A stretch of 64,000 nt of DNA, taken from assembly GCA_020086605.1 (NCBI GenBank), contig JACBWW010000016.1:19704926-19768925 (forward strand), written 5' to 3'. This document shows, one piece after another, positions 1-10,390 of the stretch. The position numbers and the translations under genes were made by a program. Numbering within the stretch: position 1 is the first letter of the stretch; the number at the start of each line of letters is the position of its first letter. The stretch is from Lanius collurio (taxonomy: Eukaryota; Chordata; Aves; Passeriformes; Laniidae). The notes under the pieces are model-generated. The model saw nothing but the letters and a program-made list of their open reading frames with translations. It made no database searches and was not told the origin of the DNA.

Positions 1-1767
1 GTCCATGTAATGCATTTATTCGTTAACCTCAGTAAATAACCTTTTTGGTTCTGCCTTAGCACAGGTAGTTTCCAGAGATGCCCTATTCCTCCAGCAATTC
101 ATCCCAGCTGGTAAAGGCATTTTGTGATGCTGTTTGTTTATTGTTCGTTCTCACACCTCTGCTTTGTGCTTTCAGTCTTGTAAATGTTGTTTGTAAATCC
201 TTCGGTATGAAACAACTTTTCAAATGTGTTCGTGCAGCACGTAACACAAAGATCCCAATCTCATTCAAGCCTCTGGGTGTTGCTGTAGAGTGCTGAGTGA
301 ATTGGTATTTTTTATAGTAATGGAAGTATTTCTTGAGCTATTTGACCTTAAATAAAGTGGAGGAAAAAAATACTTAAGTAGCTTGCAGATGTGATGGAAT
401 AGGGACAGTTTGATAGCTTGGGAGACTTAGGTGCTATTGAACACTAGATCCTTTCCATGTATTTTGGTCTTGTGCTCTGAAGCGTGCAGCAGTGGTTCCA
501 TAAGTGAATTTAATCCACAATAAGTCACAGCAGTATCTTATCAAGTTGTCTTCAATTTGCTTGAAGGTGCAGTTGATATTTTCTTCTAGCAGAATTTACA
601 TGCTGAATTTTGTGTTTCCATGAAAGAACCCTCTCCTGGTCAACTTAATGCTGATTTCGGTTCTTCTGTAGCACAGACCACTTAGATGGGGGCGTTTTCC
701 CTTTTAATTAAACTTTGTTCTCAAAACTGATTGGATTTTACCACTTTTGCTGAATGAAAAGCTCCTGTGTAAATTTTAAGGTCCCTTTTAAAAAAAAAAA
801 TCTATGTTAAAAGCTAGGTTTTAGGGGTTTGTGTGTGGGCTTGCTTTTGGGGAGGAAAGGGCATAAAACAGTGACAATTTTTTTTCCTCCTACTTGATAA
901 GTGTAGGGGGGGATTTACACTGTATATCACAACCAGCAGCTATTCCAAGAAAAATCTTTAAGATGGTTACTTGGATCTGTGTACACTGCCCACCTGGTGG
1001 TTATGGAGTGAACTGTTACTTTAAAGAATAGTTTAAACAACAGCCATGTTTGGGGCAGGCTAATCTTGCAAAGAGAGCAGTACATATAACAGGAGTCTAC
1101 AGTGTGATAAGGGGAAAATTCAGCTCACTGACTAGATGTTTTAATGTGCGAACTCTAGGGAAATAACATATTGACTATTCTGTTGTGCGCAAGAAAATTG
1201 AAGAACCCTTTGCAGACAGAGGGCTTGCAAAGGATTCTTTCTGTTTCTCTTAACCAAAATCTGTGGCAAGATGTTTGAAATCAGCAGGACGCTTAATGCT
1301 GCTTTGTTAAATAATGAGGTAATATTTTGTCACTTTTTCTGGGCAGCATCTGTTTTTTTTCTCCTTTTTCATATGTTGGTGAAGGATTCAGTTTAATCTT
1401 ATGCAAGTAAGATTTTTTTTTTTTTTTTAAAAATCATTCTTCAATTTATTATTTTTTTCCTTTTGATGCTTTTGGAGAATTGGGTTGTCTTTTATTTGCG
1501 GTTTCAATCGGCTGCTGTTGCCTAGGACATTATGCCACGTAAGGCTTCTAAACTGCACAGAGTAGGTAGTTATTAACGCTGAATTGGCTTCTGGTATAGT
1601 CCATCTGGGCTCTGTATGAGAGAGCTTGCTAGCGGCTACTGATGCTAAGATACCCGCAACCTTTGGGATGTATGCGTGGTGGAGAGGGGCTCAGTGATAT
1701 GAGATCACTTCTTTTAAGGGAAACTGTCATTAATGAGTCAAGAAACTGCTCATTTATGGTAAGGAGA

Positions 1768-1785
1768 GGGAGGGGGGGGGCTGGG
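1768..1785 (+). repeat. G-quadruplex-type G-run cluster
   Basis: GGGA followed by a nine-G run, CT and GGG gives four GGG tracts within 18 bases. This fits the G4 pattern. No function can be assigned. Confidence 0.4.
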
Positions 1786-3767
1786 AAACAACCCTGTGAT
1801 TTCATTTTGATATTGGATTAGCTGTTTAAGACAAGTTTCTTTTTGTGGGGATGGAAGATTGCACTAAAAATATGCTTTGCTCAGGGGCTTGCTGGCTGAT
1901 GCTGGAGAGACTGTATAGAGAATGTGATGCTTTACAAATGTCACCACCGTGATGCGGTGGTCAGTCCCTTTCCCTGAAAGATAAATGGTACTATTGGAAA
2001 CACGAGAATAAGGTTGACTTTTTCAACAATAGGATTCTGCCTTTGTCTTTCCAGTGAGAGGCCTCTGAGGATGTTTGACCATTTGTTTTAGTGTTTCTCG
2101 GAAAGGCTGCGTGTGTGGGGTGCTTTTTGGGAAAGTGGTCAGTGTGCAGAGTACCTGGATTTATAGATGGATAAGATTAGCTAATTTTTTGGAGGAGCAG
2201 CGTGCGATTATTGTTTCAGAAAAATGGCTGAATCTTGATATGTATAACGAATTTATAGTAACAAAGTAAGCTGAAGTTGAAAAGACTTAAAAATAATTTC
2301 TGGGTGCCTTCTCTGGTGTTATTAACCCCTGAAGAGACCTTAAGTAAAAAATTTGCATCACAAATCTAACTTTAATATTTGATGTATATTTGCACAAGAA
2401 TATATGGTAATATACTAGCTGTTGTAGCATTTTGGTGCCTGTGTGTGTTCAGTCTAAGAGGTCGCCTAAATTTGAGTTAGGAAATGTATCTTACAGGCTA
2501 GTTTAATCTATGCTAGTTTTTACTAAGCTACAAATGTGCTCAGAAAGATGCGTGGTAAGAGAAATCCTCTGCAGGCTTTCACATTGTTCATATTTTAATT
2601 GAATTCAGTGATCATTTCACAAATAGATTGTTTGATTTTTTTTTATTTTTTTAATGTGATTTTTCTCCTTGCTTGGTATGTGTATAGCTAGATTTTATGA
2701 GCTTTAGTACATTTCATATGTTTTATTGGTATGTTTAGTCTCTGTGTGTGTTTGAGCGTGTCTATGGTATAAAAAAATTCAAAATGTACTGAATGTCAGT
2801 CCCAAGCTTAGCAGTGTGGTGGGAATATTTATGCTTTTTAAAAAAATGAAACTTGTAGAACAATGGTTATTTTGTTTACATATTTTGAAAATGGTTTTGG
2901 TGGTTTGTAGTCAGGTTTTCTTTCTCTGGAAAAGAGCTAAGTGAACCTACAATGTGGCCCATCCTTGCTTTCTCGATTTTCATCTCTTACGTTTAAAAAC
3001 GCTTGCCAATGATACTGATTTTTTTTTAAAAATACATATTTAGTTGATGAAATAAATCTGTGGATGGTAAAACTAAATTATCCTATGTGTATTAATAGAG
3101 TAATTCTCGGTTGCTTTAGTTGAGAGAAATGTAAATTTAAGGTTTGTTGCAATTACAGAGTGCCATGCCTTGTTACTTTGCACAAAACATGCTTTAGGAA
3201 AATAACTCTCTAGTTAGAGAAGAAAATGAATGCTTCCTAACTTGTGAGAATTCTTAAGAAACTTGCTGTGGTCGGAAGGGGGTAAAATATTGCTGTTTGG
3301 AAGTGAAGTTTTGTTAGTTTGTCAGTGGCAGCGAGCAGAGGATTAATGAGTGTGCATTGTTAAGCACGTTTCTCTAAGGCTGAGAAGGAAAATTCTTTAA
3401 AATGCCCGAAGTTTGCTGTCGTTTTATTTCCTGTAGAGCTGAAGAATAATGAAGCAAGGTGGCAAAATAATTCTGAAATACTACTGTCGTTCGGGGGGAG
3501 TGCCCGATAAAGAGGTGTCTCCTGTGCCTTAGACATTGTCAAGTGGCAGCAATATCAAATGCACTCCTTTAAAAATACGTATTTTTAAAAACCTCACCGG
3601 GCGGAAAGAAGGAGAGATGGGTTGATTATTAAAATCAATAGTACCTGAAAATAAATGCAGCTTTAAATGCACGTCAAAGTGCTTTTGTTGTGCCTTTAAG
3701 CCTAGAGGCAGATCATTAAATATGCATTTCTCCGGAAAGCAACTGTCGAAAAAGATAAGGTGGTTAA

Positions 3768-3870
3768 AATACGCCGGACCTGGGAGCGGGGCGCGCAGGA
3801 GGTAAGGAGATGGAGGCACTGGAGCATGGCCGAGGTACGGCACCGCCGGGCCCGGGGGTGGCAACAGGGG
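3768..3870 (+). promoter_or_regulatory. GC/CpG-rich patch with splice-donor-like sites, possible first exon region
   Basis: About nine CpGs lie within 100 bases of otherwise AT-rich DNA. Two donor-like sites are visible: CAGGAG|GTAAGG (exon end 3801) and CCGAG|GTACGG (exon end 3834). An ATG at 3826 in good context (AGCATGG) reads Met-Ala-Glu up to the second donor and is in phase 0 with exon 2. No downstream product is proven; this is a candidate alternative promoter or first exon only. Confidence 0.25.
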
Positions 3871-4071
3871 GAACCAAAAAAAAAAAAAAAAAAATTTAGA
3901 AAAAAAATATGGGGCTGCGTGTTGTTTCTTCAACCGGGCCTTAATTACTAGACACAAGCAGCAGTTCAGAAATCTGGTCTCTGTTGTTGTAGAGGTCACC
4001 GCATCATTAACATTGTCAATCTGGCAGCGGCTAATTTCAATAGCACCTGATGTCGCAACGCCTCCCCCCCC

Positions 4072-4469
4072 NNNNNNNNNNNNNNNNNNNNNNNNNNNNN
4101 NNNNNNNNNNNNNNNNNNNNNNNNNNNNNNNNNNNNNNNNNNNNNNNNNNNNNNNNNNNNNNNNNNNNNNNNNNNNNNNNNNNNNNNNNNNNNNNNNNNN
4201 NNNNNNNNNNNNNNNNNNNNNNNNNNNNNNNNNNNNNNNNNNNNNNNNNNNNNNNNNNNNNNNNNNNNNNNNNNNNNNNNNNNNNNNNNNNNNNNNNNNN
4301 NNNNNNNNNNNNNNNNNNNNNNNNNNNNNNNNNNNNNNNNNNNNNNNNNNNNNNNNNNNNNNNNNNNNNNNNNNNNNNNNNNNNNNNNNNNNNNNNNNNN
4401 NNNNNNNNNNNNNNNNNNNNNNNNNNNNNNNNNNNNNNNNNNNNNNNNNNNNNNNNNNNNNNNNNNNNN
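4072..4469. other. Assembly gap (398 N)
   Basis: A run of N bounded on the left by GCCTCCCCCCCC and on the right by AGGGGAGTTC. Predicted frames running through it have no meaning. The C-rich edge and the CpG-bearing sequence 200-300 bases upstream suggest that GC-rich sequence failed to assemble. Confidence 0.99.
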
Positions 4470-7400
4470 AGGGGAGTTCACCATATTTTGGGGGTTAGGT
4501 GCCGAGCAGAATTTATGAAAATACTGAAATTATTCTTCTCTTCGTCTCCGGCCCCACCTTTAGCCACAGTCTGTTCTGTATCTGCTGGAGCAATATCCAG
4601 TTCTAATGTCGGTCTCCTTGTGGCAACTCTACTTTTTAAACCACGGCTGAATATTTTGTTAATTGTGATGCTCTCTTAATTGTAGTGGCAAACAACAATG
4701 TGAAATAGCTGGTGGTGCTAGAAGTATTAAAAAGTGTAGTAGACTAGTAAGTGATAGACAGTAGCGTACAAGATATAAAAATGTGGTTGCCCAGAAAATG
4801 CTCATCTATCACACATCAGGAGGCATAAGAAGCAAAGCAAGAATATAGAACACGCCTTTCTTTCTGTCTTTGGATTTGCAGATATTTTTACTTTAGTCCT
4901 TTCTCTAGTGCAGGGTTACTTTGAATGCAAATTCAAGCAGGAATGTTAGTGCTTAGTTTAAATAGGAATAAAAAAAATTAAATTCACCTTTTAACTTGCT
5001 TTGTTTTAAGTATTGCTTTTGCTGCAGTCCTTTCTGTGAAAAAGTGATTGAATGGCCCTCTGAAAACTGCACTGCTTTACAATGTAGAGGGGAGGAAAAA
5101 AAATCTTGAGGGGGTGTGTGTGTAAAATTCCGTATTTTACAGTCTATACATGTGCAGAGATGCATTCTGACATGCATTGTAGTTGTACGTGAGAGTAAAA
5201 TAATTTTTCTTCTGTCCAAAACAGAGATACTGTGTTCTAAATCTGTTAACTTAGTCATGACAATAAATAAGGATGCCTTTTATTATACACAGCTGCATTG
5301 TTTGTTTTAAGAGTCATCAGCTAGTAGTTACATTTTCATTTTCTGTTCAACTTGGTGTTTCTACAAAGATTTAAAAATAATGTAATCCTTGTTTTATGGT
5401 GCACGTGTTCCTGCCCCAATCTTCCTCTTTTCTTTGTTTTAAGGTTATATTAATGAATACAGTCTGCATGTTCATAGTGATATTTTCTTTCTGCATGTAA
5501 AAGATTGCATTGTAAACCTTCCTATAGAAAAATAGCTGTTAAGTTAGTGAAATAGAATTAAGATTGCTACTAATACTAAAAGATGAAAACGTAAAACCTC
5601 TTTCTGCTGAGACAAAAAGACACATAAAATGTAGTTGTCCTTACACATGACATTTTTCTTTTTTTAAAAACTGTTGTCTTGGTGTAATAGTCAGAAAGGA
5701 GGAAATCTTACAATTGGATATTGATACAATGTGAATACCAGCCATCAGTTTAAAATCCTTTCCCCCTGTGCTCTGCTAATCAAGTTCCCGGGTTAGATAC
5801 AGGGTTGCCTCTCCACTGGTGACTGGCTTGGTTGCCTCCTTTGCTTTCTTCCTCTTTATTAATTTTACCTTTTTGAGCTCTCTCAAAGTGAGCCCGAGCT
5901 GTTGTGACAAAGGATGGTTACAATGAACTGCAAGGGGTATACTTAAAAATCCCATTTGAATGGGTTTGAAATAGTCTTCATAATCTTTATTTGGTCCTGT
6001 TAAATATTGTGACTCTATTGAAAGAAAATCCGGTTGTATTAATCTTACATATATTTAATGGATTAATTTTTTTAAAATAATATCTTCTAAGTTACAGGGA
6101 ATTTTTTTTCCCCTCAACCTTCCTACTTGGTATGCTGGGAGTGTACTAATTAAATGCAGGTTATTTTCTGTGAGTAATTGTCATACTGTTGGTACATAAC
6201 CTAGAGCCACTGCACACCCTGAGGTTTTTCAAAAGAAATAAGGTATGATTGCGTCCCATATTCTGGCAGGGGAATTTGGTGTCTTCTTTGGGAACTTGGA
6301 CTTTGAAATAATTTCAGCAAACAGTCCAGGCAAGAAATGGGCACTGGCAGAAGATATTATGGTGAGAGGGAGAGAGATGCAGATAACTTGACAAATCCAC
6401 TGGTCTGTTTTGGCAATCTGTGTCTACTGGACACCTCATTTGCATGCCTGGACACATTAAAATGTACATTCGTTTGTCTGGGGGACAGCTAACTGGATAC
6501 ACTCTGATGCACTGGCAAATACTGCAATGCAGTATTTTTTCAATGTCATTGGGGTTTTGGGGGAGAAGTGGGCACAAACAATTTTCTTGTGAGTGAGGTG
6601 ATGTTAAAAAGCATGGTACCTCTGTAAGGGATAGGCCAGATTTTGCAAAATTTGCTTATCTGTGATGGAAAGTCACTCCTCCCCCTTGCACTTCTCTCCT
6701 TCTCTCCTTCTCTTGCTCTTTTCCTTTCCATGTAGGGTGGAGGAAGAGACGGGGTACGCACGTATCTGCGTGTTCATGCACGTGTATCTTCCCTTCCCGT
6801 TTGAATGGATGTTGGGGAAAATGCTGGGATTTGGATGAGGAGGAAGAGGGTGTTTGTGTAATGTAACGCTTCCCAGTCGTTTCTGTGTATGTCCAGTTAC
6901 CAGCAGTGTAGGACTTAGAGCAACTTTAAAAGGAGGCACATTTTAATTTTCTAAGGAACTTTGTGAAGAGGAGGGCAGTGTTCCAATTCAACAAGTACAA
7001 TGGATTTAATCCTAATAAAACATGTTTAAAGGGTATCTGTACCTCGCCTTAGCCTTTGGGTACATTTAACCATTTGAGATAATGTAAAGGGAAGATGTTG
7101 GAGAAACAGACACTTAGAGACTGCTTGCTTTCTTTTTCCCCTCAAATGATCAGTCTTTTTAAAATACTAGAATATTTTAGGTGCAGGGGGCTTTTGTACG
7201 TCACTAGCATTACAGCAAGAAGAAGAAAGGGGGGAGAAAAGGTTTCAATGTGTCAGAGGCAGTAATTGTATAAAATTAGCCATCTAGAAAAGGCAGGAAA
7301 GGCTTGGAGGAAAGAAGGAGGCACTAATATGTGAAACAGCACTGTGCTAGTTGGGGAGATAATGAGTGATAAATTTGAACTGGTGCAGTGGTGTGATGCC

Positions 7401-8106
7401 CATTAATTTCTCAGAACCTTGACTTTGCAGGTTTGTTACACTGTTGTTCACACCTTTAATTATAACTAGTTTTGGATGATAGCTTGGGGCACTGAAGATG
7501 AGACCTTTTGTTTGTTGTTTACTCATTTAAATATTCAGAGTTTGCAATAGCATTGGAACATTAGTGTTAGAAATTAAATACTCTCAGATGAGATTATAAT
7601 AAGAATGCAGTTAATTCTTGGGACTGCCTAACATTGTCTTATTTGTAGTATTTACGCTGCTTGTAAGAATTCATTAAGAATTAGCTCAGCAGTGTTAGGT
7701 TAAGCTTTATTTTCTGTAGTGAAAACCTGTGTTCCCTAATGGCGCTTCTGATGCATTATTGCTTCTTTAGAGCCCCAAAAAGTAGGGAGGAAGCGGAGAG
7801 CCCATCTTACCCATTGTTCTACCCTTGATAGTGTCTTACACGAGGACTTTCATCTCAGGGGCTAAGAAAATCTGTACAAGTAAGGAGATGCTGAGAACAA
7901 TTCAGAATCGTTAATTAAATGGGCAGAAAAAGTAGAATATTAAAAAAAAAAGAATTAATTAAAACAAAGGATAGCTAAACCTCTGTATGTCCTCTCTGGA
8001 AACGATGTATAGTTGCACAGTAAGATACAAACCTGGCTTTGACAATATTTAGAGGCACGATGTATATAAAATGCTGTAGTACGCCTTTGTTGCTAAGGCA
8101 CGCGCA

Positions 8107-8115
8107 ATTGCGTCA
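8107..8115 (-). promoter_or_regulatory. C/EBP-ATF composite-like site upstream of CpG island
   Basis: ATTGCGTCA reads TGACGCAAT on the minus strand, a composite of an ATF/CRE half and a C/EBP half. It lies about 140 bases upstream of the CpG island. The motif is short and could be chance. Confidence 0.2.
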
Positions 8116-8249
8116 GCAATGCTGTTGTGATGGGAAATAATTTGTCCTTGAATTCTGGGGGGGGTGGTGGTGGTGAGGCTTTCATTTATTTTATTATTTT
8201 AAAATTAAACTTCTCTAATTGCTATAAAACCCTGCATACATTGCTGCTG

Positions 8250-8610
8250 CTAGTCTTGCCAGTCTGGAGATGTGCGCCAGCATTTTTCAGAGTCGGGGCG
8301 GTGGCATTTGGTGGCTTTGGAGCGTTCGGAGCCCTTGGAGGTGAGGGCGGTGCGATAACGTGTGTTTGTTTCAAAGCAGACGCCAGTGACTATGGGAGGT
8401 GGCTCTCGCTTGCAGTGCTTCGAGAAGGTTCCACGCGTCTGTGCCCGCGTAAGTGATGTTGGCGTGGGCAGAGGGCAGCAGTGCCACTGGAGCCCTTCCA
8501 GTAGCGCGAGTCCTTCCGATGCGGCCGCTCCGCCGCGCGCCCGGCGGCGTTCAGCGAGCCACGGAAGGAAAACCAAACCCCTTCCTTGGGTTTTCGCTTC
8601 CTGAGGGACG
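8250..8610 (+). promoter_or_regulatory. CpG island, candidate alternative ELAVL4 promoter/first exon
   Basis: A hand count gives about thirty CpGs in about 330 bases, densest at 8505-8562 (GCGGCCGCTCCGCCGCGCGC and following). Surrounding DNA is CpG-poor, so this is the clearest CpG island in the window. Two donor-like sites lie inside: TTGGAG|GTGAGG (8340) and CCGC|GTAAGT (8448). It lies 12.6 kb upstream of exon 2 in the sense direction. Alternative promoters are known for mammalian ELAVL4, so this is a reasonable promoter candidate. It could also be a promoter for an antisense or non-coding transcript. Confidence 0.5.
8392..8448 (+). other. Candidate alternative first coding exon segment, phase-compatible with exon 2
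   Basis: An ATG with A at -3 and G at +4 opens 19 codons (starting MGGGSRLQCFEK) that run without a stop to the donor-like CCGC|GTAAGT at 8449. The length is 57 bases, so joining to 21043 keeps the frame through ATA ATT AGC ACC into the normal Met. I do not recognise this peptide from known HuD isoforms. The evidence is phase, Kozak context and the +1 to +6 donor match only. Confidence 0.2.
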
Positions 8611-10344
8611 TTTGGTGAGAAGGTCCCACCTGATGGCCATGTAGAGGCCCCAAAAGGTTGCTGCTGGAGCAGGTAACTGTGCCCTGGTCCTACCTGTTGG
8701 CCTGTAATTGCATGCACTCCCCTTTGGAGAGGCTGAGTGGTTTCCTGAGCGCTGCCAAGTATTTTCTCCCAGGTTGAGTGCTGTTGAAAAGCCTTTGTAG
8801 GGACATGAGGGATGAAGGACGCGTGTCCTTCTTGCCTTTCTTCCTTTTAAGAATCTGTCATGGTAGTGTTCTGGAAAACCAGCAAAGACAGCAGTTTACT
8901 CACAATTTATAATTTAAGGTAGAGCTGCCTCCTCTTGTAATGTTATGTCTAATTGCCCAGCAAGGATGTGGAATTTCAGATCCTGACTTTGCTCCTGCTC
9001 GTCAGGACAGTTGCCAGAAGTCCATGTTTCCCTACTGCTCCTAACAGCAAAACTGATATTTGTGAGTTTGAGAATTACTATTCTTAAACTGAACTTCATT
9101 GGAAAGTTTGACATTGGGGATTTTTTTATTTAATACATGGATTAATTAAGACTCTTGATGTCTATGAAGTGCTTGGTGGTTTCAGTAGTCCTGATTAGAG
9201 AGGGGCATAAAAACTACATGGGCAAAATACTAACAAACCTTTTTAATCAGCTGAATGTTAATCTGCAGGGGAGGCCAGGCCTTTTCTCAGTCCCCTTCAG
9301 TTGATACGTAGACTCCCATAGTCAGCAGCAGTTTAATGTTAGATAATATGAAATTCATGACTCAATGGCATGAAATAACCCATATTTAAGTCACTACACA
9401 GTGGTGGAGTGTTGACGCACTCTACTTTGGGGATCAGAGGTATTTGAGGTATTTGGTTTTCTGCCTGCTTTTAAAGGGTTTATAAATGTGACTGTTAATT
9501 TCAATACTTACATTAATCTTCTGTTGATCCTTCTTGATCTTTGAATGGTGGTCAGTGACTTTTTGTTTTACTATGTGCAGAAGAACTTGTGGGCAAAGAT
9601 GTTATTTCTGTAAAGCAGAAGGCACAGTCACGACTCCGTAGAAGTAATAATGTATGTAAATAAATGCTTCTTACATAAAAATAGTTCTAATATGTCTTTG
9701 TTCCAAATGAAGTTACTGGCAGTAGATGAGTAGGGGGAAGTTGATTTTTTAGCAGAAAGCATGAATGCTGGAAATTCTTCCTAATATGCCTGTGCCAGCT
9801 ATACTGTGACAATGTTGCTGTCGACTCCCTTCCTGCGAGAGCAGCTGTTCAGGGAATTAAACTCTTTGCTTGATGCAGAGGGTCCTGAAAAATTCAGTGT
9901 GCAGCTACAGTGGTGGCTGTGGCCATTTTTAGTGTGGCCGTTGATAGGAACTAACTCCATGATCCAGCACAGTAGCATATTGTTCTTTAGACTAAGTGGG
10001 CCAGGACAAAATTATCATTCTGTATTTTGTGTGCTCTGCAAGAGATTCCGGAGAGCACTTCAGAATTTGACATTGTGTTTGATAATTTATAGAGCACAGT
10101 TTATATTTAACTGTAGACACGCTAATCCAGGGGAAAAGAGTAGTATATTTTTAGAATCCTTTTTTTATTTTCTGCGCTTGTCATCACCCAACTACTGAAA
10201 GAAGTGCTCACAAATGTAAAGGCTCGGATAGAAATTGAGTTTAATTTCCATTGTTAGTCTTTGCTAAGTGCAAAAGTGAATGTTATTTGTGTGATGTTCT
10301 TGGTGGTGATTAAGGAGTTTGCAGCTGTACGTAGCCAATGCGGC

Positions 10345-10373
10345 TGCTGGAGGAGCCACGTTCTCCTCCAGCA
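10345..10373. repeat. Inverted repeat, 11-bp perfect arms with 7-base loop
   Basis: TGCTGGAGGAG, loop CCACGTT, then CTCCTCCAGCA. The arms are perfectly complementary and GC-rich. An RE1-like sequence begins two bases after it. It could be a DNA cruciform, an RNA hairpin in a nascent transcript, or chance. Confidence 0.5.
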
Positions 10374-10374
10374 T

Positions 10375-10390
10375 TTCAGCACCAGGACAC
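10375..10390 (+). promoter_or_regulatory. RE1/NRSE-like half-site (REST)
   Basis: TTCAGCACC matches the left half of the REST element exactly and is followed after one base by GGACAC, close to the right-half core GGACAG. The canonical spacer is two bases (AC), so spacing is one base short and the right end (TTGG) does not match CGCC. A weak site at best, noted because ELAVL4 is neuron-specific. Confidence 0.2.

Noticed and set aside
3529..3999. 156-codon minus-strand frame with a run of Phe and Pro-rich peptide
   Set aside because: The Phe run is a poly(A) tract read in reverse and the Pro-rich part is the GC-rich patch; no domain or splice context.
3996..4679. Open frames of 161-209 codons across 4000-4680 on both strands
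   Set aside because: They run through the N gap, so the apparent openness is an artefact.
8250..8717. Minus-strand open frames of 155 and 87 codons over the CpG island
   Set aside because: CpG-rich DNA is stop-poor in all frames here; several overlapping frames are open on both strands and none resembles a known protein.
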